Source: Nymphaea colorata (Eukaryota > Streptophyta > Magnoliopsida > Nymphaeales > Nymphaeaceae). Taken from it: a stretch of 60,000 nucleotides of DNA. A model generated the notes under the pieces. It was not told the origin of the DNA, ran no database searches, and saw only the letters and a list, made by a program, of their open reading frames with translations. Positions 35,090 to 57,326 of this stretch are shown here, one piece after another. Position 1 is the first letter of the stretch. Every line of letters starts with the position of its first letter. A program made the position numbers and the translations under genes. The DNA lies in the NCBI RefSeq assembly GCF_008831285.2, contig NC_045139.1:23356412-23416411 (forward strand), written 5' to 3'.

Positions 35090-35427
35090 TGACACTTGGA
35101 CCAGTGGGTGATACTCCCGTACAAGTGAACAAACATATACAAATGGTCTTTGTAAATAAAATAAAAAAAAAACACTATAGAGACACAAACACAAACACTG
35201 AGAACAATTTTATTGTGTCATTTACATTTTACCTAAAGAGTTTTTCTTATTTGCCAGTTTTTTGAAACAGGCCCGTTTTGATTATTTGTGCGTAGAGAGA
35301 CCCAATACTTGGCAGAGAACTGAAGCTCCCCTGATTCGACACAACCGCTTGTCTCCTTAGTTTGTGTTTGCTTCACCATGGATCTCAAATCTACGGTGAT
35401 CTGTCATGGATTTAAAGTTGGATTCAT

Positions 35428-35735
35428 CCTTCATCCGACATTAAATCTATGGTTTTTAACATATAGTATGAATTTAAAACCCATGCTAGTAAGACATTCA
35501 GTTTGTTTAAACTGAAAATCTCTCACACATTTTTATGTAGCTTTAAACCTAAGTCTAAGACTATCAAACACACCTCCTTCGACCTTAAATCTATGATTTT
35601 TAACATGTAATATGAATTTAAAATCCATGTTACCGTGAACTCCAGATTGTTTAAATTAAAGATATCTCAAAACACAGTTTTTTTAAATGTAGTTTAGATA
35701 TATGATCTGAAGCTATCAACCATTTCTAATGCCTC
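35428..35735. repeat. two tandem copies of a unit of about 148 bp
   Basis: Both units carry TTAAATCTATG, TTTTTAACAT, ATATGAATTTAAAA, and end in CTATCAAACACAC or CTATCAACC. The closing motif also occurs at the end of the sequence at 52795-53045, suggesting a dispersed element family. Confidence 0.7.
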
Positions 35736-36157
35736 CTAATAAATAAACATTGATGTTCCTGACGCTAAAAATAGATACCGGCTACGTGCGTCGACGGTCG
35801 ACCCCAGACCGACCCTATTGTCTTTGAAACCTTTTCAACGGCGTATTTCAAACGCGAAAGGGCAAAAAAGAGAAAGGGTATTTCGGTCAAAACATCACTG
35901 TCCTAAAGCGCGACGGCCGGAGTGGTTGGTATTTGGATTTTGTGACATGAAAGGGTGTTTTCGTAATTTACTATCATGTCAAAGTCATCCTCCAGTCTCC
36001 TCAGGAGTACTGAATATTACCCTCGCTTGTGAGGAAGATATCTTGTATACCCTTCATGCTGGGGAAGGGAGAGGAGGCGCGCTGCCATAAAAGGCCATGG
36101 AGTCATGGCATTTCTGTTAGGAGTTTCGTGACCCAGAAAATTATGGTCCATTTATTT

Positions 36158-36166
36158 TCTATAAAG
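36158..36166 (+). promoter_or_regulatory. candidate TATA box for CRT3
   Basis: TCTATAAAG lies about 55 bases before the CRT3 start codon, which would leave a short leader. No other support. A seven-codon upstream ORF starts at 36097 and would be transcribed only if initiation is further upstream. Confidence 0.3.
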
Positions 36167-36218
36167 CGATGCCAAGGATCACTGCATCCCTGTCCGCCTG
36201 CTCGCAGGCCTACTGAAA

Positions 36219-39200
36219 ATGGCGAAGCCGGCCGGAATTTGGAAGGCCTCCATGCTCCTCCTAGCTTTCGCGATTCTCCTCCTCTTGCCCGCTCCCTCCT
36301 CGTCCGAGATCATCTTCGAGGAGAGGTTCGACGGTGAGACTCCTTGCTCGTCGCTCTTTCTTTCTGCCTCTCTTTTGGCCTCTGTCGTTTCACTTCTTTC
36401 TCCGCTTCCCTGCGATCACGTTAACTTCGTCGATCTTTCTCGCCTCTAAACGTCTACTGGTCCCCTCATTTTTAGCTCTCGTGAGAAGATTTTGCTCTGA
36501 ATAGGTTTCTTTTCTAAGTTTACTGCACCTGAGCTGAAATGCTTCAGTGCTTCGATCCTATCAGCTTCCGAGCTTGATTTTTCTTCCGTGTTTTTTTTTT
36601 TTGGCGATTGAACGAGAACGAGAACCAGTAGACGCACTAGGAGAAGGTTTCTTTTTGTGCATCAATTTGTTGGATACCGAGAATTCTCTTTCTGTTCTTT
36701 TGGCGCCGGTTTCAGCTGGAACCTTTGGGTGTTTCGTCTTCTCCTGCTCATTAGTTGAACGATGATACAGTCTTGTTTCGTGCTTATTTCCAGTACCCGT
36801 CCTACTGCAATTACCATGATTTGCATTGATCGAAGTGACAGTTTCGGTATGAGCTCTTACTTAAGCTCAGGTCTGGGGATGGTTTTAATTTTTCCTTGGC
36901 ACAATGAGGCGTCAAGTATTATTTTTCTTTGGCCCAGTGAATGGTAGGTGTAGTTTTGGAGAAAAAATTCCCTTTTGATAGGTTGTGTCTGCGAATGCTA
37001 CTCGTCCATTTCATTTATGTGCATTCTTGGCATAAAAATGCTGATTTCATTAGGAGCGTCTTCCTGGGTCCTACAATAGTGATTTATTTTCAAATGACTG
37101 CGTTCTATCTCAGACTATATGTTATCCTATTCCTCCATTTGGAGACATATTATTATATTAACAGCCAGGCTATATGGTCGTTTTATGCAGTGGGATAAGC
37201 ACGTTAGTTATAATCTAATCTCGTATGGGCCACCATAAGATTCCAGACTGATGCGGACTCCCAATCAATATTCTTTCTCTCAATGGCAACTTATAAATCA
37301 GTTATGTAAGATTACAAATCTTTCTGAGATATAAAATCCTCATTCCACAAGATATCTAGGCCGGCAACTTGTATGGTCTTTGAAACCTCACACGCAGATT
37401 TGCTTGATCTCAAAGACAGTAACGAAGTAGGAATTGGCTTGCAGTAAAAATAGCAAGCCATCCGCTTCCTGATGGTTTATAAAATTTTTGCAGGCATTTT
37501 TTGGAGTGACGTTCAAGTCAATTCCTAATTGGACATATGCATGTTACCCTAACCAGGAAAATCGTTCTTCATATACTCTGTGTTGATATCAGTTTGATTA
37601 AGAAGTTTATCTGCGAATAAAATGATTTTGCGAATGACATGAGTCATGATGGCCATTGTCAGCTCAATCTAGATAAATTTCACAATCCATCTATCTGATA
37701 ATTACAAATATAACTCTGTCATGTGAATCACGCCATTATCAAGTATGGATGGAAGTTGTAACATTCCTTGATTCTTTATTGTTGTATTTTGTCTTTCCTG
37801 TCATCTTCCACTACTTTCATATTTTGTTAGATGGCATTTTTGTGATATACAAGTTTGTCAGCTGGTCTGGTTCTGTTAGCTATTCACTTCATTATGGTCT
37901 GAGATTGATTGTTATACATGATCTGCATATTGAAGATGGATGGGAGGAACGGTGGGTTAAATCTGACTGGAAGAAGAGTGAAGGAAAGGCTGGGTCTTTC
38001 AGGCATTCTGCTGGAAAATGGGCTGGTGATCCTGATGATAAAGGTATTCTGTTCTCTGTAATGGTGCAGGATAATTTGACAAATATGTTTTGCTAATTTT
38101 CTAATATGTGAATGTTCTCCAAATAATTGCTTTTTATTCTTAGATACATCTTCACTCATACATATACATGTACATGAATAGAAATAATGCACAACAAAAT
38201 CAAATCTTCTCACGGTTAGCAGATGTTGATTTTAGTCTTCCAGGTACAACCGATCATGCACACCAGAATGCTAAATAACTGTAGTTTAATCATGTAAACT
38301 ATGATATTGAATTCAAAATGTGCTATGTCTTTAGCTGCCCAATAAAGGAAAAAGTTTAGGTATTCTGACTTTTCCTTTTTCCCTTGCAGAGTGGCACCTG
38401 TGCTTTTGTTAGTTTTAAAGATAGATTCTTGTGGTTGGTGTTGTTATCTGATTTTAGAATGCAGGCTAACATTAAGGCAACGATCAATATGCATGTAATT
38501 TGATTATTTTAAGATGTATAAGCGTAAAATGAAATGTGTAGGCCAGATAAATTGACTGGCATTGTGTTACAGGTTGCTTTGTGTGATGGAAAAGCATTTC
38601 TTGTAAATACATGATGCATAGAATTTGTGCAAGAACAAGTGAAAGTCACCTTCACAAAATTAGTCGCCACCATAAATCCTCAGTTTACATGTCTTCCTCC
38701 ATCTCTAATTTCTTTCACCCCAAACAAAGTCCAAAAGAATGGATGGATCTTACCTACTTCTGTGTGCACATAAATTCATTAGTATGTATTTGCACTACCC
38801 TCTATTTTAGAAACTTTGTTGTCTTGGTTGCTGGCACTGAATGATTCCTTATTGAGTAGTTTTCAGCTGGCTCATACTGATTTTCATTTTTTTCAACTTC
38901 TTTCAGGTATTCAAACATACCCTGATGCAAAGCATTATGCTATATCTGCAAAAATTCCAGAATTCAGTAACAAGGACAGAACTCTTGTGGTACAGTACTC
39001 AATAAAATTTGAGCAGGATATTGAATGTGGTGGTGGTTACATTAAGCTTCTTTCTGGTTATGTCAATCAGAAGAAATTTGGTGGTGATACTCCTTACAGG
39101 TTTCAACTCTTTCTTGGATTATCATGTTAATTTGCTGTAATCCCAAGATTATCATTTTGTATGTTACAACTTATCTGTGAATTCTATTAAAATTTTGGCT

Positions 39201-42200
39201 ACTTGTCTACTGTACATCTGTAACCATTGTCATTTAATGAATAAAATTGCAAACAAAGACATCATCATTTTGTCCAGAACTGTCACATCATGCCCACTCT
39301 CTGTCTCCAGAATGTGTATCAGGAATTAATCATCATAAAAAAGCATTGTCAGATTGGGAATTGGCTGCCAGTGATTTTCCTTTTTGCACCCCAAGTTTTT
39401 TTATGTCCCAATGCTGGCAATGGCATCATTAGAAAAATGGCCTTTGCATACCTGGTTGAATTGGGGTCTCCAAACATGTCATCTCATTAGAAATTGCAGG
39501 TTCCAAATCACTGGTTGGTGTTGCCAAGAGGTTTTCATTCTTCAACAAATAGGATGCCTTAGAACTTAGAAGTTGGAGAAACCTAATATAGGGGACAACA
39601 GGATGAAGCATCTGTTGAATTGTGACTTAACGTATCAGAAAAAGGTTTTACTTTCCAAATGTAGAACAGGATGATTTTTTATTGCAGCTTTCACCAGCCA
39701 AATAGACAAACAAAATATCGAAAGCTTGAAACGAAAGGGGAAAAGAAAGGATGTGATTTCGTTATGTGGATGGCAAAATTGCACTAAAATATGGAGTGCT
39801 TATGGTGTTTCCTGGGTATTGTGTCAAATTAATCAATTAAAAAGTATAAGATAATATTGAAGGAAATGGGACAGATATGCCTTACAGACAGCGAAAAACA
39901 GACTTGTTGAACATAGGCAACTGATTCTTCAAAACATTGTTTTATAGTTGTCTATAAAGGATCACTTGAGTTCCTCTCCATTGAGTTTCTCTTTCTAACC
40001 ATATTAATGGTTAATTGGCTAAACATGATTCATGTTTTCCTTCCCCCAGCTTGATGTTTGGTCCTGATATCTGTGGTACACAGACGAAGAAGCTCCATGC
40101 GATTGTTTCATACCAGGGGCAGAATTATCCTCTCAAGAAAGATTTAGAGTGCGAGACTGATAAGCTAACACATGTATATACATTTATTCTTCGCCCTGAT
40201 GCATCGTATAGCATCTTGATTGACAACCGAGAAAGAGAATCTGGAAATATGTACACTGACTGGGATATTCTCCCACCACTAAAAATTAAGGATGTGCATG
40301 CAAAGAAGGTATGGTCGTTGAGCTCTTATTTTTCCTGCCATGATGTCATGGAAGTTGACCTCATTGTGGAAGTCTCACCGCAACTTTTCTTGCGAACAGC
40401 CCAAGGACTGGGATGATCGAGAATACATTGATGACCCTGATGCTGTTAAACCAGAGGTATCAACTTGGTATACCGTACCATGTTTAAGCTAGTTTTTCTC
40501 CTCTTACTGCCAACTGATATACAAAATTTGACCTACTCTGTAGGGTTATGATTCAATTCCGGCTAAGATTCCTGATCCCAAAGCTAAAAAGGTACGTCAG
40601 TTACTGTCAGACTTTTAACACATAAAGACTTGTTGTCTAGTCACATTAAGACGAGTCCTTGCTTTTATTTAGCCTGATCATTGGGATGAAGATGAGGATG
40701 GCATATGGAAACCACCAATGGTACCAAATCCTGCCTACAAGGGACCCTGGAAGCCCAAGGTGTGTACATTGGAATATTTAACTATTCAGGAAAAACTGGA
40801 ATTTCTGGCGTCTCTCATCATCTCTTTTAATGCATTTCAGAAGGTCAAGAATCCCAATTATAAAGGGAAATGGAGAACTCCTTGGATTGATAATCCAGGT
40901 ATGCTTGCTGTTGAAAGTGAAATGTCGAAAATAGACAGTCTGGAAATTAGATTTCTCTACCAATTGTAGATTTGGAGCTCTAGCCACGAGTTGATATGTT
41001 CTCATCAGCCCTCTTGTGTTTCTCTTTGTGTATTGCTTTGTAGAGTTTGAAGATGATCCAGATCTTTATGTCATGAAGCCAGTGAAATATGTTGGAATTG
41101 AAGTTTGGCAGGTGAGCTCCCTGCCCCATGTTTCAGAATTCAATGACTTGTAGAAATCCTGAGAAGGAAGATTGTTTGGAGCTTCCGATTATGAAGTACT
41201 TGAATCCAAAATATTTATCTAAGAGAACATAATCTTCATTATTATGAAGTCATTAGCATAGTGTCCTGCATAACGTGCTTTGCCATTTACATTTTTTGTT
41301 AATTTGTCATGGTGATATTCTGTAATTTATGGATTCATGATGATCTTATGTCAGTTCAGTTCTTGCCAGTCCAATAAAAAATCGACCTAATTAAGATTTG
41401 TTGGCATGGTGCAATCTAGTTACATAATTTGACTAGAAGATTACTGACTATATAAAATCTCGTAGGTTAGAGAAGAAACTAGAAAAAGTTACTCATTTCC
41501 ACTTCCTTCAATAATAGTAAACTTACAAATATTCATTCCCTCTGTGATGTGATGGAATTTCTCTATATTGTAATGCTGCTGTATAAAAAGATGCATTTAT
41601 GGTATCCATTTTCTTGACTGATTATCTTTATTTAATGCTTCCAGTCAGTGCTAAATTTTTTGCCATCGTTTTCTTTTTTATGGATTCAATGGTTGTACTC
41701 TGTTTCATACATAATTTTGACATCTTGGGGACTTCTGCAAATTGCCTAGCTTGGCAAGTCATGGAAATTTCTTAGGTAGCAGTACGGTGGGATTCCTATG
41801 ACATGTCTGCAGACCTGGATTGGAATTTTCTTAGTAGAAATGATGTGTCATTTTTAAGTTATAAAGCTATGAGTCTTTTACTTTTGTTCTTACAAAAATA
41901 TTGACAAACATTTCATATAAGTATTTTAATGGGACTTGAGTTGATGATCTATTGATTTGAAATTTAATTAATTAATTGTTTAGATGTTTGCTGTACACCT
42001 CAAGCCAATCTTTTATCTGAAAAATACAAAAAGTTAGCTAAATCCAGGATGCTTTTGTTGTACCCTAGAGACCATGAGTTTTGCAATCTCTACTTTTGGT
42101 TCCCTTTTTGTTTGTAACATGTTATGATGTGGAATCATGGAAAAATGGTGCTTTGGGCTAGTCCCTCAATGTTGTGTATGGATTTCATTCTGTGTATTGC

Positions 42201-43368
42201 ATATTTAAGGGGTTTGTGCAGATTAGATTTGTCAGTCTGTTGGTAAAAATGGTTTGCTTATGGTTGAAATGCAGGTGAAGGCTGGTTCTGTATTTGACAA
42301 CATCCTGATCTGTGACGATCCAGAATATGCACGGCAAGTCGTAGAAGAAACATGGGCAAAGAACAAGGAGGTGTGTGCTGTCTTCTGTCCTCTTTTGCTA
42401 TTGTTAGATTATGTCAGATTTATGAAGTTGGCCTTGTTTTCTTCTACAGGCTGAGAAAGAAGCTTTCGAAGAAGCAGAGAAGGTCAGACTTGCTCGAGAA
42501 GAGGAGGTAGGATCTATAGCCCAGCCAATTCCAATTACTACTCTGTGGAATAAATGAGTTTTTCTGGCTTTCATTTTAAAAGTACGTTATTATCATTTAA
42601 ATGTATGTTATTAACATGAGTCTATGGGCTTGAGTTGAAAACAGATTCTGTTCAGTCATTCTACATGGTAAATTCTGGATTACTGGATAGACCACCCTAC
42701 AATACGCTTCTACTGTCCTAGACATACTCCAAATTCAATTGAACCACTTGATTTCGAGTACCTCTTTTTTGGTACTGTGATGGAGATGAGTTTTTGGTTC
42801 TGAAGGTTTGCTGCTTCATGCAGGAAGCTCAACGAGCAAGGGAAGAAGGAGAGAAGAGAAGAAGAGAGAGGGGACGGGACTATCGCAGGGACTACAAGGA
42901 CAGATACAGAGACAAATACAGAAGGGTATCCAACTCTATCAACCAACCAACCAATCTCTCTCTTTCTATGTCTCATACTTTGTACTGACTTAACTATTTT
43001 GATGGACAGAGGGATCGCTACATGGATGATGATTATCATGTGAGTACAACTTTGCCGATTAAAATGCCAAGTTTGTCTGTTTCATTGGTCAATTGTGCAT
43101 GGCCCTTTTTTGTTAAGCTCAATTGCAAGAATCACCAGTGTATGTATTAGCACCAAAATTGCAATATTAACATTCCCTCCAAACTTGGTGGGTCGCTACA
43201 ATTCATGTAAAACTGCCATTCTTGGCACTTACGTAGTCTTGACAATCACGAAAAGTGGAATATCAGTCTGCCCTGCTTGTCTAGTATCAAGGTCATCCTA
43301 GTGTATGCTTAACTTTTTCTTTCTACTCTAACTTCATCTCCTTGTCTGGTTGGCAGGATGAATTATGA
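36219..43368 (+). CDS. CRT3: calreticulin-3, ER lectin chaperone (14 coding exons)
   Basis: The product is a 429-aa soluble ER chaperone that binds monoglucosylated N-glycans. Coding exons: 36219-36333, 37936-38043, 38907-39099, 40050-40308, 40400-40456, 40544-40591, 40673-40759, 40841-40898, 41044-41111, 42275-42370, 42450-42506, 42824-42925, 43010-43039, 43357-43368. All introns are GT-AG and the frame closes exactly. Residues 1-29 form a signal peptide with a leucine-rich core. Cys115 and Cys147 have the spacing of the family's disulfide. Tyr119, Lys121, Tyr138, Asp145 and Asp339 sit where the lectin-site residues fall. The proline-rich P domain is about 226-308. The tail (364-416) is rich in Arg, Lys and Glu, not the long acidic calcium-binding tail of CRT1/2, and ends in HDEL. 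There is no transmembrane segment, which excludes calnexin. In Arabidopsis CRT3 retains misfolded BRI1 and assists folding of EFR. The C-terminal HDEL is split by the last intron. Confidence 0.96.
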
Positions 43369-44657
43369 GGAGCTTCACTCTCTCTTTTTCTGCGTTTTCA
43401 CAAGGATCATTTTCTACTTCCAGCCTCCATTGTCGGATACCAAATTATGCGGATTAGGTTGCTTTAGATGGCAATATCAGCAAAGCAGAAGCTTGTAGTT
43501 GCTTTCTCTTTCTTCTGAAGTAACCATGTCAACTTAAACTTTGCCCTCTTGAGAAGACTGCAGCTATTGTTTGTAGCTTGAATTCTAGAGCTGGCTTCCC
43601 TCTCTTTTGGAGTCCTTTGTTTTTCTTTTGCCTAAATTTTCATTTGCTATTGTAGGAAACCATGAAATGAGCTGTAAATTGAGACCAGTGGAAGGAACTG
43701 GTAAACTAGATCTACTCGGTTTGTCATGCACCCTACACCAATTGGTTGACTCGTTCCTTACACACGTTTATTTTGAAGCGCATTTGTAAAACTTAGATAA
43801 AGATTTCTTGTGCTACTGAACTCTGCATGACATATGATCTACATGATATTACATATATGAATAGGCAAGGGGTGCCGAGGAAAAAAAAAATCCATATTGT
43901 ACGGAAGCAATATCCTGGCCTTCACGTAGGAAAGCACGATAGCTCTCATTTATCTTGTTAAATGGTTTTATGAGGTGGAAATTGGAGACAGATGGAAGTT
44001 GAAATGTGATTTCTTTTATTCGTATATTCAGGAGACATGGAACTAAAAAGAGGTACCCTTTTTCAGGCTATTTTCCTTTGAGCATGAAATTATGCAAATG
44101 AGCTGAACGTAATGGCGTCATGAATGGACATCTTTACAAGCCAAGCAACCTTCGAACTTGCACCACGTAGGTCCCTCATATTGATACCGGGAGAAAATTT
44201 ACATTAAGAAAACGTATCTTCTCTCCTTAAAAACGGCACAAAATTCTTCCCTCTTGGCTGGAACAAGACCTCGTGCATTGGAACCCCATGATTCGAACTA
44301 TTTTTATTTTCAAAATAGAAAAAAGTTATTTGTTGAGGTAATCAATAATTTATCCATCCGATTGGACATCCCTTACCTATCTGTTCCTTTCATCCTTTGT
44401 TGAATGTGATGCGAATTACCTAAGTTAGCGCTTTAGGTCTTGTTTGACTGGAGTTTCCGACCTCTCTTCCGGGCCTTCTCTTCCGGGCCTCATAATATGC
44501 AGCAAACACGAGAAAGAAACGTAACGATTGGTAAACTCTGTAAGTGCCCCCAAAGCGATGGGGAGAAACAATTGTGGTTGTGGACACGCCAAGAAATTTC
44601 AATGGGCTTTCTGAAGTTCCAAATCTATACTTTTGAAAATCTTCAGTGATTTATATT
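43369..44657. other. CRT3 3' flank and UTR, nothing further recognised
   Basis: The CRT3 3' UTR must start here, but no canonical AATAAA signal is close by. No ORF with a recognisable domain. Confidence 0.4.
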
Positions 44658-44665
44658 CTTCAATC

Positions 44666-44843
44666 TAGGTGCGGGAGCAAGAATTCTAGCAAAGGGACGC
44701 TAGTTATAAAATTTTAAATTTTTAAGAGGCTCCAATATGTAAACAAGAAAAATTACCCTGATGTATTAATATGAGAATAAGCATTTTTTGTTGGTCAGTA
44801 TGGGCAATTGCCCACACAGTACCCGCGCCTGTCTCCACCCATG
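44666..44843. mobile_element. hAT-type MITE, perfect 8-bp target duplication
   Basis: Flanked by CTTCAATC at 44658-44665 and 44844-44851. Ends TAGGTGCGGGAGC and CTCCACCCATG are inverted but decayed. The interior matches the 23471 element (TTTTAAATTTTTAAGAGG, TTTTTTGTTGGTC, GGGCAATTG). Confidence 0.9.
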
Positions 44844-45447
44844 CTTCAATCCAGAGCTTTATTTCCAGCTCATTCCGAAAAGGCTATTTGAGGAAGTTCT
44901 CCCTTGAATCATAAACAAGAAAGTGAGTTTTTGCTTTCCTGTGCCTATATCCACCTTAGATGCAAAGCCCTGCATCTAGCTCTGAAGGAGAATTAATATG
45001 CAACATTGTTTCACAAATTAATACCGTCTATGCAAAATTAACAAATCCGAGTATTACATGCACAAAGTTTCTCATTCGTATTGACTCCAACTACCGACGG
45101 GAGTTCTGCATTGAATCTTGTCAGATAGATAAATTTTACAGATCCCAATAAGGAATGACTATAAATTAGAACACCCTGGTACCAGGGGACTCTACCATAT
45201 AAGATCTTCGACATTCCTCAAGATCTTTGATACAAGACCGTTCATAAATCCTATCATACATGGAATACTGCAACTACAATAGGATTCAGTCTTCTTGTAA
45301 TGATTTTGTGTATGAAAGCCTTTTATACAAATACTTTCGCATCTAAAGGCTTTAGACACGAATCATATTTTTGTTGTTCATACCTGTTTCATTTGAGAGG
45401 CAAGGAATCTTTATCTGGTGCTTTCCTTCGTGCAAATTTCTCTCTCC

Positions 45448-45613
45448 AGCGGCGGAGCCGGTGGGCAGCAGGGGCCATGCCCCCTACAACGCTCGCGCCT
45501 TTTTTAAAAAAAAAATTACGTGTATTTTTTGAAAATTTTCATCTAGCCTATATAAAAATTTTTAAAAGTATATTTCAACCCTACTAAAATTTTGAAACGG
45601 GCTCCACTCCCTG
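45448..45613. mobile_element. hAT-type MITE, 7/8 target duplication
   Basis: AGCGGCGGAGCC at the left and GGGCTCCACTCCCTG at the right are inverted. Flanks are CTCTCTCC (45440-45447) and ATCTCTCC (45614-45621). CT-rich flanks make the match slightly less certain than at the other copies. Confidence 0.7.
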
Positions 45614-45637
45614 ATCTCTCCTTTGGCGTTTCCGCTG

Positions 45638-47445
45638 CTATTTTCTCCCATTTCTTCCATCTTTCTTATATCTTGCCTTCATTTTTCTCTTCCAACCTTT
45701 ATCCTTCATCTTTTTACGCTTCACTGTAGCACCTGAAAAGAATTTCATCTCCCAAGTTCTCCTAAAAGCGTTTTCACCATTAAGGGCATCTGGAAGGAAC
45801 CGTTCAAAAAACCACCTCTCATCATCAAGCATTTTAACATTACTACTTGATGAAAAATCATCTTTGGTTTGCATATTTTGTCCTTTTCCTATCCAACGTT
45901 TCCAGAAAAAAGGGCTATAAACTATAAAGGTGTAAATTATGGCCTCCACAATAGCAATGGAATTCCTAGTGAAAAGCATGTAGAGTCAAACTAATTATCC
46001 TATGTTTTTTCTTTTTTAATTTTACTTCCAGCATAGCGTGAGCTAGAAAAGCATCATAAACCTAAGTCTTCTAATTACGTTCTTTAAAACTGTAGTTCAT
46101 GCATTGTGTATGCTAGAAAAGAATGCATAAACTGGAAGCTTCTCAAGTATCACCCTAGACATAGTATAACTTACATATACTGATCAAGCAATTCCATACT
46201 TAAAAGCAACAAATATTTGGTGCTTGTGACCCTATTTAAGACTTCACAAACATTTGGTATTCACTTATATGCCATCGTAAGCTTCTTTTTCAGCTTTGCG
46301 AGCCTTTAAAGAGTATTTTAGGTTTTACAACATAAATCAATGAAACAAAGCACTTTGGAAGTGAAATCTAGCCCAAAGACAAAAAGTCTAGACATAAAAG
46401 AAGTACTAGTAACTTGAAAGCAATCCTTGATTTTCAATTTCTTAGGTCTATTCTTTAAGAGTCATTTGGTCATAAATCTGCATGGGCACAAGAGGAACTT
46501 GACTTAGATGGCCACTAGGCCCCTAAGTTAATTTCCTCCTTAAATATAAAGCATTCAAAGTAGGTGGCCTTCAAAGAGAGGAGGACTACAAAAGGTTCCT
46601 GCAGGTTACACAAGTCAAAAGTAGTAGGCAAAGAGCAGCAAACTTGAAGATGTTTTTTAATAATGAGCATCAGATTTTGCTGCATGCCTCGTTAAGCATG
46701 ATTTTCCTCCTGGTAAGACAGTTCATTCACAAACCTTTTCGAATTTTTGTAGGAATTTGTTTTCTTTTCCATTGTTGTGGTCAGTGCAACCAAGCAAAGC
46801 TATGTTGGTGTACCTCACCCTCGTTGATGAACCATGTAGTATTTATTTGTAGGACAAGTGGGGAAAATTCCAAGGGAAGGACAAAGACGCTCTTCTGGTA
46901 TCAAGTATTCTAATGCAAATGTCGTAATAAATGTGGGGTTCGCATAATGGCTTCTGCTATGGCTGCTGCAATTTCATAAAAAAGTTTGTCTTACAATTTC
47001 TGCAGTACAAAATCAGCACATATTTCTATGCATTCTATGAGAGAAGGAATTAGAATTTTTTGTATTGAGAAACCATTTCTCCTGTATCAACCTGACACTA
47101 GAGAAAGTCCCTTTATCCCCACACTTTACAAATCAATGGTTCAAATACAAAATGACAAAAGCTACACGTATAACAGAGGTGGAAACTGGAACCTAGTTTG
47201 GGTAATCCACACTTGTATTGCTGTACCAATCTTTACATCAAACCCCACATCAACGCCGATCCTAACAAATGCTGGTGAAGGCTTTCATGGCATGTGATTT
47301 CATGGACAGATAAACTTTAGCCATAGAAAACAAGAAACAGCTTCATCAAGAGCCATTGGAGGAGCATGTTTTAGACGCAAGTTGCCCCATTGGAACCATG
47401 ATCAAGCAAGAAATCTGTGAATCATCTGCGGTTCATATGGAAAAA
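45638..47445. other. intergenic region between the two converging genes
   Basis: A 113-codon minus-strand ORF at 45638-45979 has a basic C-terminus and no recognised domain; I do not call it a gene. The part next to 47446 should include the kinase 3' UTR. Confidence 0.4.

Positions 47446-57326
<9,881 letters not shown>

Noticed and set aside
35818-36337. Plus-strand ORFs of 90 and 102 codons upstream of CRT3
   Set aside because: They have no domain and the second overlaps the CRT3 start in another frame; the signal peptide plus calreticulin frame is clearly the real one.
37884-38213. 109-codon minus-strand ORF overlapping CRT3 exon 2
   Set aside because: It is the antisense shadow of a verified exon and has no domain.
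36219-43368. Calnexin, or the acidic-tailed CRT1/2 type
   Set aside because: There is no transmembrane segment, the protein ends in HDEL, and the tail is rich in arginine and lysine instead of a long acidic run.
45638-45979. 113-codon minus-strand ORF as a gene
   Set aside because: No recognisable domain, no splice context, and it abuts a MITE; kept only as part of the intergenic description.
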